A stretch of 64,000 bases of DNA, taken from NCBI GenBank assembly GCA_025642075.2, contig JAODUO010001375.1:1-64000 (forward strand), given 5' to 3'. Position numbers and translations under genes: made by a program. The DNA is from Ridgeia piscesae (taxonomy: Eukaryota; Annelida; Polychaeta; Sabellida; Siboglinidae). Below, piece after piece: positions 25,501 through 35,699 of the stretch. The notes under the pieces were generated by a model. It was given only the letters and a program-made list of their open reading frames with translations. It was not told where the DNA came from and ran no database searches. The first letter of the stretch is position 1. Each line of letters starts with the position of its first letter.

Positions 25501-28500
25501 TCACTGTCTAGTATTATGTTTAATTAAGTGCAAACTGTAAACCTGTCTAAATCCACAACTATTCTGTGTTTGTCCCATCCAGACATGGGGTCAAATACAT
25601 TGAAATTTATATTTAAATACAAATATTCTTGAGGGATTACAAATACTTTTTAAATATAAATGTATTTAAATACGAATACATTGAAAAGTATCTCAAATAC
25701 TTTTTCATATATTTTTCATTTTGTATTACTATGTAGATAAAAGAAAAGCAACACATATATTGAGACATCTAGTTTATAGGCATAATTAGTGTTTTGCTCA
25801 TATGATGACAGGCAGACCAGTGCTAGGGAGTATTGTTATTGCTAACTGCATCACAGTGACAACTGACTGAAAGACGTAAAGGCCAAAATATATTGTTTGT
25901 ATGTTAAGCCAGGAGGTCCATAATAATATAATGCCTATGTTGCCCTCAGAAGAGACACTGCTAGTCATTGCTAATGTTGTGAGGAAGGCTCAACTTCAAA
26001 GTCAGCCAGGAAACCAGAATAAACTGGTGCCAAATTGAAGCCTGACTAAAGAACAAAAGGGGATATTGACCTATGGTCACTGTTAGGTGTTAATCCATCC
26101 TCTGGCTCTGAGCAATCACAAGTTGTGGTCACTGCAGGGCCATGGGGGGAGCCTGCTGTTAAGTGTCTTCATCAGTAATTAGCAATGTTGGGTGAAGTTG
26201 CAGTGCATTAAGGTAATCAGTTTGGCAGACATTATATGTGACAGTGAAAAAGAAATGTTGATACTGACAATGTATTTGAAAAAATATTTGAAAAAGTCAA
26301 ATACTTTAGGAAAGTATTTAAATACAAATACTTTTAATTCCTAAACATCAAATACAAATACTTAAAACAGTATTTAAATACTTTCAAATACAAATGTATT
26401 TGACCCCATGTCTGGACCCATCTGATATACTACATATTTGAATTGGATAGTCTTACATTTTTTGGTTTTGAAGTGTTGTTATTGTAATGTATTTGATCAT
26501 GTGTATTTGAAATTTTTAAATGCCTCATATTTGTATTTGATTCAGAAACCATAAATTAAGTTATTAATCCAGTGTTAAATGATTCATCCAATACCTGAGA
26601 AAGTCGTCTAATTATTAATAATAATAACACCTGGATAGTGGAGAGCAGTAATAAGTTAGAACATTAGTGACACAACAACAGAACAAGAATGACACCTAAG
26701 GATTCCATGAAAGTCGCCTTTATGTTAGAAACAGGATATTCATTAAAGTAATCATGAAAGTAATCATGATTACATTGTAAAGTAATCGTACTCGTACTCG
26801 AATATATTGTAAAGTAATCGTACTCGTACTCGAGTACATTTGTTTTCTGAGTACTCGTACTTGTACTCATGCATCTTCAAAGTAATCGTACTCGTACTCG
26901 AGTACATTTGTATTGTACTCACTCCATCTCTGGGACCTACACAAGGAAGACCACTGTACAATACTTGAGGGCCCTACACAAGGAAGACCACTGTACAGTA
27001 CTTGAGGGCCCTACACAGGGAAGACCACTGTACAATAACTGAGGGCCCTACACAAGGAAGACCACGGTTCAGTACTTGAGGGCCCTACACAAGGAAGACC
27101 ACTGTACAATAACTGAGGGCCCTACACAAGGAAGACCACTGTACAGTACTTGAGGGCCCTACACAAGGAAGACCACTGTACAATAACTGAGGGCCCTACA
27201 CAAGAAAGACCACTGTACAGTACTTGAGGGCCCTACACAAGGAAGACCACTGTACAGTACTTGAGGGCCCTACACAAGTGAGTATAATACTAAGTGTCTC
27301 ACTATGTACACCAATTCTGCTACAATGTGAAAATTACATAATTTAACAGAAACAAAAGAACAATGTTTTTAATAAATAATACAACATGGAACATTTCCAT
27401 GATAAAGATACCATATTTGTGTGAATTGCATTTCAGCCATTTAATAATGATAACTACATCAATGTAACTGTCTAAAAAATTTGTGTGAAACATAATTGAT
27501 CAGGAAATAAATGCCAGAGTTGGATCTCCTGTGTCAGAGTTTGTCTCCGATTGACACCAGACACAGAAAACTGTTCAGATATGAATACTCTGAAAACAGT
27601 ATTACAACATACACGTTTCTAAACAGAAGTTTTGATGAATAAAGCAAAACTATCAAAGCACAATAAAAAGAAAACATAAAATACCTGTTGTCAGGGGCCA
27701 GTTTACACAGGCACATTGATGTAGTTTCACTGCCAGTTGCTGAACTTGTCAGTGCAAATTGAGCGCCTGTAAGGTAAGTTCATTTAACTAGCATGATACA
27801 AAAGTCACACAATTGTTACAAACTTTTGAACACTGTATCCTGCCTTGAACTTTAAAAAAAAATTCAGACACACTGTGTTATATAACTATAATTATGCCCA
27901 TAAATTTATCACAGAACAAGAATCATCATTTAGATTTTAAGGCAATTATGATTTAGGGGTGGAATGCAATTTCAAACAATTTGACAACTATTTTTGTTAG
28001 ACATATTCAATTCAATCAATTCATTTCAAAACATACAACATGAAAAACAAACAAAACAAGTCAAGTACATAATAAGTCACGTGGTATGCTGATCACCAAT
28101 TGTGCCATAGGCGAAATGGTTTGTTATTTGGCGAAAATAAAACTCTTCGCCAAATTGGCGAAACATTATTTTGGTCATTATTATTGACGGTATCAGCCAT
28201 ACATGACTGCATTATTCACCGCCTGGTTCTGTTGAAGCTGCCTAAACGATCGCACATCATACCGACCCAAATAACCAGTCAGCGTGACATGCCTAGCAGG
28301 GTAAACAATAGGTCGCTAATCCCTCCATTTAGCCATGCTTATAGACAATAGCATGGCTTAATTTAATTAAGTATTATCTTGCCTGGACAATGGGTTACAA
28401 AAGTTACAAATCTGAGTCGAGTACCCAACGCTGTACCTAACAGGTTCCCTATTATCGCTCAGTGTCAGTGCAGTCACATGGCATGACCATTAAATAATCG

Positions 28501-28635
28501 ATGTGCCATCTGGTAAATATTCAACCAAATGTCAATACATGTATATGGTTGATTTAATTTATGTATATTTGACACGTCTCATAACCATAACACATTACAG
28601 AGAGATAGATGCATGTCAAAAACATGTTTATCATT

Positions 28636-28672
<37 letters not shown>

Positions 28673-29488
28673 GATAATGGCAAGAATTACAGTTGATAGG
28701 TATACTATTACAGTTAACTAATTTGGAGAATTATTCTATTCAACTAATCAGTTACTGACTAGTCAAATGATGTTTTAAGATAGGTAATAATTATAGCAAT
28801 TTGATGCATTGTTTGAGTCCCTGCGTGGCAATCAAAGTAGAGTAGACTGTTCTAAATGATGCAGCCTTGTTATAAAGTGTTATCTTTCATACAACATGAA
28901 AAACAAACAAAACAAGTCAAGTACATAATAAGTCACGTGGTATGCTGATCACCAATTGTGCCATAGGCGAAATGGTTTGTTATTTGGCGAAAATAAAACT
29001 CTTCGCCAAATTGGCGAAACATAATTTTGGTCATTATTATTGACGGTATCAGCCATACATGACTGCATTATTCACCGCCTGGTTCTGTTGAAGCTGCCTA
29101 AACGATCGCACATCACACCGACCCAAATAACCAGTCAGCGTGACGTGCCTAGCAGGGTAAACAATAGGTCGCTAATCCCTCCATTTAGCCATGCTTATAG
29201 ACAATAGCATGGCTTAATTTAATTAAGTATTATCTTGCCTGGACAATGGGTTACAAAAGTTACAAATCTGAGTCGAGTACCCAACGCTGTACCTAACAGG
29301 TTCCCTATTATCGCTCAGTGTCAGTGCAGTCACATGGCATGACCATTAAATAATCGATGTGCCATCTGGTAAATATTCAACCAAATGTCAATACATGTAT
29401 ATGGTTGATTTAATTTATGTATATTTGACAAGTCTCATAACCATAACACATTACAGAGAGATAGATGCATGTCAAAAACATGTTTATC

Positions 29489-29557
<69 letters not shown>

Positions 29558-30568
29558 AATGGCAAGAATTACAGTTGATAGGTATACTATTACAGTTAAC
29601 TAATTTGGAGAATTATTCTATTCAACTAATCAGTTACTGACTAGTCAAATGATGTTTTAAGATAGGTAATAATTATAGCAATTTGATGCATTGTTTGAGT
29701 CCCTGCGTGGCAATCAAAGTAGAGTAGACTGTTCTAAATGATGCAGCCTTGTTATAAAGTGTTATCTTTCAACTTTTATACATGAAAGATGTCCCATTAA
29801 TTTATTTTGGGTATTTGCTAAATTCTAAACTGTTGTTCAGGTTTCATTTTTATGGTTGAATTTGTTTTTATTATATAGGGTGTTTGTTTTATATGGTGCT
29901 AATCGTGAACATTTGTCAATGTTTAGGTAATAAAAAATACATATTTTGTAGTGAATAGTGTATAGCATTCTATATAATATTACATTGTGTTTGACCTAAT
30001 AAAAATGGCTAAAGAAAATCTCATTTGGCTAAAGAAATTTCTGACCTTTAGCCAAATTGGCTAAACAAATTTTAGGCCCAGCTAGCCTAGGTATGATATA
30101 CAATAAAGAATAAATGTTTTGAAAAGGAGTAAACGAGCAAGGAGTTGACCCAAGTTGAGATAAGACAGGACACATTGAGGAAAGATTTAAATGCATGGCA
30201 AATGAAGGAAGAATGGGCTGAGCACAGGAAGAAGTGGAAGAGACTCCAAGACATGCCACCACACAAGAAGAAGGTGGGGAAAGGTGCGAACAAAGACTAA
30301 CAAAATAAGGTGACTGTTCCACAGAAATGGCACAATATGTAATGGTTCTTGTGGTTGCTATCTTCAGTTTGATTAGATAGGCAACCAGAACCATAGTTGT
30401 CTAATCTGGGGTTGTGGTGGTGAGAAACTAGGGATCTTGAATGCAACATGCTCTAAGCAATGTAGTACATGTTGTAGTTTAGCTACATTCATTTTAACAG
30501 TATTGTTTAGCACCAAGTTTTAACAGTCAATGTGACTTTGAATTACAGTTAGTGACATTGTCTTGGAA

Positions 30569-30605
<37 letters not shown>

Positions 30606-31116
30606 TAAGTAATCCTAAGTTCAAGACAAATAAAGCAAAAGAAAAAGTGGATCACAAATCACATCTGGTCTGAAGTGAAACGGAAGCACCCGACACAATA
30701 AGAGCAAAAGAAAAAGCAGGAGCACAAATGGAAATTAGGCTGGAGGAAATGTCTTATACTCCATTGATGAGAAGGGAGAGGTAAGAAAAGATAAGGTAAA
30801 TGTCACAGGGGAAGAGCAAGCGCAATTAAGGTACTCACCTGTCATTAGTATCTTGAGGTGTTTATCAAAGAACTCATTCTCTCTTGCTGTCACCTGCAGA
30901 CAGGTATCGCACTGACGAACTGGGTCAATGAAGCACATCCGTGGCAGTGCCATCTTACCATTACAGCAAGAACTACAGAAAACCCGACCACAGCGACGGC
31001 AGTGATGCTGCAACAAAACACTATGTTTAACATATACTCCCCTCTCACTGATTCTAGCAGCCCTTGGGACTACAAGATAAGGAAACCATCCAGACATATT
31101 TGGCATTATGCTCTTG

Positions 31117-31181
<65 letters not shown>

Positions 31182-32549
31182 CATATATATATATATATAC
31201 ATATAATATATATACATATACATATACATACATACATACACACACGTATATATACACTAATAGTGTGGTCCACATCTCAAGAGTTGACATCGATGTTGTC
31301 TGTGCTTAAAACACCCTTAGTAATCATACATTTTCTTTACAGTTTGGCTTATAACTTTTTGTATGCATTACCACTACAGGGAAGTCTTAAACGTCAACAA
31401 ATGTCATGTAGGGCAACTGGGAACACTGTATCAACTTACCCGTCTATGGACGATATCAAATTTCTTCTGGCAAACGATGCAACACTTGCACTGCAAATAA
31501 ATGTTATAATATATACATAATATATACATACATATCAATTTGTTTATTAAAGCCAATATCAGAATGTTCCAATTTGCTATTGGTGTATATCACTGTGCTG
31601 CTATGTTGTGTAAAGCTATTTTTGTGATATTTAAAGGTCATCTATAAAGGGTATCGTACTTACTGAAGTGGGTATAGTCATTGATCTCAAGCTATCATAA
31701 ATAGCCAGTAATATAATAAAACACCTAGAGTCAAACAGCTAGTATTCTTAAGAAAAAACATGGTGGCGGTGGCTACTGTGTCTGGTAGTAAAATCTATGT
31801 GTGATTGTTCTGGGAATATTTTAACAGTTCTTGCTGGTTCAAGTGTTGTTGACAACTTTATTATTTATATGCCATGACTGACACTGACAAGCCACAACGT
31901 GGAGGACGAGCAACAGGCATGTACAGGTCACTGTGGGCATGGATGGCTGTAACAGCCTAGCATAGCTAGTCATTGGCTTAACCTTAGTGGAATATGTTAC
32001 CGAAAGTGTCATTGCTGCACATTTGAACACCTTTCTCTAAGTTTCTCTTTGTGAAAAGAAATCCAAACCTAGATCAATACCCAATTACCCATACTGGTCG
32101 GGTGTCTAAAAATTAGGTCACTCGTCTTTCAAGAGCTTCTACGCCTACGCTATAGTCTATGAGTACGGCACGGCTATATCCAATTCATCATTTGCTGCTA
32201 AAAAATAACAGTGCACATAACTGTCAGAGTATATAATAAGGCCTCCGATATAATAATGCAGACGTCCGGTGTTGATTTGTTTGACACTGACTGACATCGA
32301 GTCGAGTGACAGCTCAGTCATTCCGATTGGTATCGCGACACGACACGAGTCAGCTTTTTATTAGCCAAGTCTCAAGATAACAATTACTTAATGACACTCA
32401 TCTAAACAAATGTATAAAATGTATCACACCTGGTTGTCTGGGATCCATGGTGGTTCAACTGTACAGAATGGACTATTTTTCGTCTGGTTAGACGCTACCA
32501 TTTTTAGCCCACTTTTGGAACGAACCAACTTCTTTCCACTGGAAGCCAT
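19545..32549 (-). CDS. ZFYVE21: ZFYVE21 orthologue, seven-exon gene (zinc finger FYVE domain protein 21)
   Basis: Joining 32430-32549, 31440-31490, 30839-31007, 27685-27766, 24266-24369, 21908-22038 and 19545-19586 on the minus strand gives 699 nt, or 232 residues. The human protein is of very similar length. All introns are GT-AG and every phase matches. Residues 35-40 are WIPDNQ and the FYVE zinc finger covers about 41-100, with [32 protein letters not shown]. After [17 protein letters not shown] comes a PH-like C-terminal domain ending with [13 protein letters not shown]. Family knowledge: a phosphoinositide-binding endosomal and focal-adhesion protein involved in cell migration. The start is chosen because [17 protein letters not shown] matches the conserved N-terminus and has a good AACAACATGG context. 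The introns are packed with repeats derived from the gene's own splice sites. Confidence 0.93.
19805..20100. repeat. 56-bp minisatellite in ZFYVE21 intron 6
   Basis: About five copies of a unit containing TAAGTACTTGTTGTAAGGTA and CACCTCCCTGAGGGTGACCA. It is related to the adjoining 63-bp unit (shared TAAGTACT and GGGTGA phrases) and looks like a diverged, separately amplified branch of it. Confidence 0.93.
20100..21907. repeat. 63-bp minisatellite made of the ZFYVE21 exon 6 donor
   Basis: About 29 copies. On the minus strand each contains CCCTGCAGAGGGTGAGTGAC, identical to the true exon 6 donor junction (13 exon bases plus the intron start). Right-hand copies, nearest the exon, are the most uniform. 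Left-hand copies have variants of GTGAGAC and CACCCACCC. Confidence 0.95.
21908..22038 (-). CDS. ZFYVE21: ZFYVE21 exon 6
   Basis: Acceptor GAGTGTTGCAG and donor AGAGG|GTGAGT, 131 nt. It encodes [20 protein letters not shown] and then [13 protein letters not shown], aligning with the C-terminal helix of the vertebrate protein. The donor with 12-13 exon bases is reiterated downstream in the 63-bp array. Confidence 0.9.
22064..22215. repeat. CA/GCAC-rich microsatellite in ZFYVE21 intron 5
   Basis: Mixed CACACA and CACGCACG runs starting just upstream of the exon 6 acceptor on the minus strand. Confidence 0.9.
22216..23245. other. ZFYVE21 intron 5, unique part
   Basis: AT-rich intronic sequence with a short GTGTGTATGTG-rich patch near 22660-22720. 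No exon or element recognised. Confidence 0.6.
23246..23492. repeat. 31/32-bp minisatellite, about 8 copies
   Basis: The unit is ACAATGAAAATGGCAGTTTG plus AGTTTAGTGAAA or AGTTTAGTAAA. It lies inside ZFYVE21 intron 5, away from exon boundaries. Confidence 0.94.
23935..24265. repeat. 47-bp minisatellite made of the ZFYVE21 exon 5 donor
   Basis: About seven copies directly following the exon 5 donor. On the minus strand the unit starts AAGGTAAGCTACATGG and continues ACTTGTGGGTATTACC. Successive copies decay at the donor itself (AAGATAAGC, AAGCTAAGC), while some keep GTAAGC. Confidence 0.9.
24266..24369 (-). CDS. ZFYVE21: ZFYVE21 exon 5, flanked by splice-site arrays
   Basis: Acceptor TTCCTTGTGTAG|GGCCC and donor CCCAAG|GTAAGC, 104 nt. 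It encodes [15 protein letters not shown]...[16 protein letters not shown], matching the PH-like domain. Both boundaries continue directly into tandem arrays made of that same boundary sequence. Confidence 0.88.
24370..24940. repeat. 37-bp minisatellite made of the ZFYVE21 exon 5 acceptor (part 1)
   Basis: About 16 copies abutting the 5' side of exon 5. On the minus strand each unit reads CTTCCTTGTGTAG|GGCCCTC, copying the real acceptor and the first ten exon bases, then AAGTATTGTACAGTGGT. Shorter ~30-bp variants lack the GGAAGAC part. Confidence 0.95.
24951..26932. mobile_element. Non-autonomous DNA transposon (hAT-like candidate) inserted in the acceptor array
   Basis: Ends are CAGAGATGGAGT and ACTCCATCTCTG, perfect 12-bp inverted repeats. 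Just inside them are subterminal clusters of GTACTCGTACTCG. The interrupted array resumes on the other side. GGACCTAG (24941) and GGACCTAC (26933) flank the element as a likely target duplication, with two extra bases on the left. CAGAG termini and an 8-bp duplication fit hAT elements, but no transposase is present. A second element is nested inside. Confidence 0.75.
25580..26414. mobile_element. Nested MITE with AAATAC-rich subterminal repeats
   Basis: An 835-bp element with terminal inverted repeats CAGACATGGGGTCAAATACA and its complement at the right end. Both ends are rich in AAATACAAATACTTT motifs. Flanks GTCCCATC and GACCCATC match at 7 of 8 bases, consistent with an 8-bp target duplication. 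It has no coding capacity and lies wholly inside the larger element. Confidence 0.8.
26935..27280. repeat. 37-bp acceptor-derived minisatellite (part 2)
   Basis: About nine further copies of the exon 5 acceptor unit, separated from part 1 by the transposon insertion. Variants alternate between CAATAACTGAGGG and CAGTACTTGAGGG, giving a two-unit higher-order pattern. Confidence 0.94.
27281..27684. other. ZFYVE21 intron 4, unique part next to exon 4
   Basis: AT-rich intronic sequence, no other feature. Confidence 0.6.
27685..27766 (-). CDS. ZFYVE21: ZFYVE21 exon 4
   Basis: Acceptor CTTACCTTACAG and donor AACAG|GTATTT, 82 nt. It encodes GAQFALTSS through CKLAPDN, which aligns with the first strands of the PH-like domain. 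The phases (1 in, 2 out) join cleanly to exons 3 and 5. Confidence 0.85.
28032..28887. repeat. 856-bp tandem duplication, copy 1
   Basis: Begins CATACAACATGAAAAACAAA. Includes a hairpin-capable block (TTCGCCAA-A-TTGGCGAA) near 28145-28165 and a short TA run at about 28637-28666. The next 880 bp repeat it almost base for base. It lies in ZFYVE21 intron 3. Confidence 0.97.
28888..29770. repeat. 856-bp tandem duplication, copy 2
   Basis: Near-identical direct copy. I count about four substitutions plus expansion of the internal TA run (about 29493-29553), which explains its extra length. It looks recent or recently homogenised. Confidence 0.97.
30000..30080. repeat. Diverged third copy of the hairpin block
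   Basis: Contains TTTAGCCAA-A-TTGGCTAAA preceded by two GGCTAAAG phrases. It has the same order and orientation as the GGCGAAA/TTCGCCAA block in the duplicated unit, with CG replaced by TA. Confidence 0.55.
30120..30300 (+). pseudogene. Possible LINE ORF2 C-terminal fragment
   Basis: An open plus-strand frame reads [20 protein letters not shown], then WKRLQDM and a stop. The RKDL...EW...R-KW spacing resembles the last part of several non-LTR retrotransposon proteins. No upstream reverse transcriptase motifs remain, so the assignment is tentative. It is intronic to ZFYVE21. Confidence 0.4.
30570..30602. repeat. (TA)n microsatellite
   Basis: Short TA run within ZFYVE21 intron 3. Confidence 0.9.
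30839..31007 (-). CDS. ZFYVE21: ZFYVE21 exon 3 (FYVE core)
   Basis: Acceptor TGTTTTGTTGCAG and donor ACAG|GTGAGT, 169 nt, ending in phase 1. It encodes the [15 protein letters not shown] core, then [14 protein letters not shown] and a helix ending KILMTG. Confidence 0.95.
31118..31258. repeat. (TA)n with CATA interruptions
   Basis: TA run grading into CATATA and CACACG units, between ZFYVE21 exons 2 and 3. Tyr/Ile open frames here are artefacts. Confidence 0.93.
31440..31490 (-). CDS. ZFYVE21: ZFYVE21 exon 2
   Basis: A 51-nt exon with acceptor ATTTGCAG and donor CGG|GTAAGT, phase 0 at both ends. It encodes [17 protein letters not shown], the first zinc-ligand cysteines of the FYVE domain. 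Confidence 0.9.
31491..32429. other. ZFYVE21 intron 1
   Basis: Unique sequence, no array and no recognised element. Confidence 0.6.
32430..32549 (-). CDS. ZFYVE21: ZFYVE21 exon 1 (coding part)
   Basis: Forty codons from ATG at 32549. The donor is CAG|GTGTGA and the exon ends in phase 0. It encodes the basic conserved N-terminus and the WIPDNQ lead-in to the zinc finger. Confidence 0.9.
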
Positions 32550-33198
32550 GTTGTTTATTTACAGTGGTCGCACAACACAAACTTGGAACCGAGTAGACGG
32601 GAGAATATTGTAACTTTCCCGCATTTCACATAATTGATGCAACTAAATGTATACGCATTATGTTCAGTTTCGTGCCCTAGGGAAGAATAAAGTTCAACAT
32701 GCATTTATAATGAATACGTATTATGTCAATATATAAGTGATATGTTAATTATGAATTGATATGACGTTACTCTACCGTCATCTAAAACACGATGAAACAT
32801 AACATGTTGACGTAGCAAGTCAAGCAAATATATAAGCCGCGCGAATTCTGACTTGAACTAATTATTAATCGTGAGCTAGCCAAAAGTACACAAAATAAAT
32901 AGACTATGGCATTGTACAAACATATGTTATGCAATAATTTTGTGGGTATGGTTTCAGTGGGTCTATATTGTTCTAGTTGTTTCCAGCAGTTAGGAACCTG
33001 CAAACTGCCAATCTCTTCGGAGGCGGGAATTCTGCTTGTCGATTGTCCTGCATACGTGGCCTGAACTGTATCGTGCAACAGAGTTCCACACTTTAACCTC
33101 GCTGGTAGATCCTCGAGAAGAAGTAATGTCTGTAGCTTGCACGTTGCACTGTGGGTTTGTAGTTTATGTGTGATACCATGCACCCTTCAGGCACTATA
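32550..33198. other. ZFYVE21 upstream region
   Basis: Would hold the ZFYVE21 5' leader and promoter (minus strand). A 133-codon minus-strand open frame lies at 32782-33183. Its left part looks protein-like (LEDLPARLKCGTLLHDTVQA), but I recognise no family and see no splice support. Confidence 0.35.
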
Positions 33199-33564
33199 GG
33201 CGTCGATCGGTGGTGGACGAGAGGGACGTGTCCTCCCACTTTTCAGCCCGAAGGGGGACGTACAGCATAGGAAATGTCCCCCACTTTTCCAGTTCAGGAA
33301 AACAAATTTACAGGCATATAGCGAGACTGCATGATCACTCCACTCTCTTAAAAACCTTACATAGGTCTATTAATAAAATTAATATAAGAGTTCAGATATA
33401 AACTCCCGACTACACATGGTACACAGTGGAAGATCTTTATAGATAACTATTGCTTGCATGGTTGGTCGCAGCGCGCAACTATAGATCTTATAGTCCAATA
33501 AATATTCATCAAGCCGGGCTCTACCATTTTGCACCCTTGTGTTGATTAAAACCGGATCGACGCC
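33199..33564. mobile_element. Inverted-repeat element family, copy A (short)
   Basis: Ends GGCGTCGATCGG and CCGGATCGACGCC are imperfect inverted repeats. Internal phrases shared with copy B at 55092-56173 are CCCACTTTTCAGCC, GGCATATAGCGAGA and AATATTCATCA. No coding capacity. A MITE-type element is the best guess. Confidence 0.75.
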
Positions 33565-34113
33565 CATGGGCACCTCTGACAGACAACACACACCACCACC
33601 CCTATCCCGCTCCACACACCGTCCCTGACACACCCCCACCCTCCCCCATCACTGACCTATGCTTTTCCCCATCGGGTACTGGGCAGAGTAATGCGTTTTC
33701 GTTTGCTCAATCTGAATTCATATTTTATAGATAACCATCTCCTATCAGGAAGTGTTGTATTTTCGCTCAATAAAAATTCCCTATAAAACACATTCGGGGA
33801 AGAATGCAGGAAATGCATTTTTATTCGGTCTCTATCAGCTATGCAAGCCTCACCTTGTAAAATATCCTGCACTTGACATACGTCGTTGTGTGACGATTTA
33901 GTCGGTTTTGCGTCTAGGACTAGTCCTCTCATAGCCTAGGAGTAAGCTTTACGGCGTCAGGGGATCCGACGTCGTCGGTATTATTACATTTTTGTGACTG
34001 CGTCTTCAACTGTTCAACTTCAAGTACATCTGCTGCGATTACCGGCGACTACAGCAGATGATAGATGAAACACAGCAGTAGTTGATTCATATATTTACAT
34101 TGAAGCAAGTTTC
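33565..34113. other. Upstream region of the kelch gene
   Basis: Unique sequence, moderately CpG-containing from about 33940. It presumably carries the promoter and 5' leader of the plus-strand kelch gene. No TATA-like site that I would defend. Confidence 0.4.
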
Positions 34114-34261
34114 ATGATTTCGTTGACTTTAATTAGCCATACAATTACTCTAAACCTGCTGTTGACGACGTGCATCCTGCTACTTATATCAGCGGCCGGC
34201 AGTGTCAATGAAGTCAAACTCGCACAGCTTCATAACTGGACCAATGACAGTCCGGTTTACG
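34114..34261 (+). CDS. Kelch gene exon 1 (signal peptide)
   Basis: ATG at 34114, 49 codons plus one base, donor ACG|GTAAGC. The mature part, starting about SVNEVKLAQLHNWTNDS, contains a potential N-glycosylation site (NDS). Confidence 0.8.
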
Positions 34262-35536
34262 GTAAGCAATGATATTTAGATTCTCATACATACTATATAT
34301 AAAATAGTAAACGGCTTAATTAGTGGGTATAACATCAAAAACATCTTATTCCTGTAAACACAGTCACTAGAAAACAGCATTCCTTGTTTTAACTTATCAA
34401 ACTTATCCCTCACTCCATATGTAATTACCACTTGTATTTTTTCCTAAGTACCATTCGACTTTGGAACTCCCTCCCTCAACATGTTGTAAATCAAAACAGC
34501 CGTGATTCGTTTTTAAGAGATTTTACAAATTCCACTTTTTATACATAACTAGTTCTTTTGCGCCCTAAAAGAACAAATCGATTTTTCTTGTTCGCCCGCC
34601 TGTATCCTCAGCTGTTTAGGCTAGGCGGTATCCGGAAGAAGAGAAAAAGAGGACCACCTTGGGTTAGACTTAGCGACGCTGTATCCCAAATTACTTTCCC
34701 GCCTCCTCACCTTGCTCAGGCCTAACTCAGCCAGGCGACAATTATAACAGAACACAAGGTCACATATGTATAAAATATTGCTTCCTGCGGATACAGAGTT
34801 GCTCATGAGTGGACTGTAAATATCCAGCAGATTTGAAGCTAACTAAATGCCAGAAACCACCAATAAATAATGGCTAATTGATATCAAGTCATTGGTTACT
34901 AGCTTATAGATGCACCATTCATGTCACCATTTTTGGTAATACACTGCATACATTCATAATCTTACGCTACACATAGCTCTCCAACAGATGCTCAGTGCAT
35001 GACTGCAAACTTGCAAACTTATCTTTGTAATGATAAGACACATGTTTAGAAAATTTACAAAACTGATATGCTTAATTTACATAATACAAGATTAATGCAC
35101 AAGAAAGACAGCATGTTAACTTTTTGTTTTTATTATTCCTAACAAGCACCAGTTGCCCTTACCCAATCCTTCATTCGTTGCTAGATGGACAATTATTCCA
35201 CATAGAGAACATTGTTGAATCAGTAATACACAGTCAAACTTGCATGATTTATCACTGGCATCAATCAGTCACATAAGTAAAATATTATTTTAATGATGTA
35301 TAATGAAAACCACTGAAAATTAAAGCAATGTGGTGCACATATATTATGAATTACCCTGGTAGGTCAAAAGTGTCTCCAAGGTGGTGCCACTAGCAGCATT
35401 GGTGTGTGTTCACTCCTAGACATTTACATTTGGGGTGTAGAGATTCTGTGTTCAAATCCTCTCAGTGTAACTGCTTTTGGACACATTTATTCACTCAACA
35501 TTGCTCCAGTTCTTGCAACTGTATGAATCTGTATGT

Positions 35537-35611
<75 letters not shown>

Positions 35612-35620
35612 ATCGTAGCC

Positions 35621-35699
<79 letters not shown>

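Noticed and set aside
30858..31520. 220-codon plus-strand frame across ZFYVE21 exons 2-3
   Set aside because: Antisense shadow of the FYVE exons joined by a TA microsatellite.
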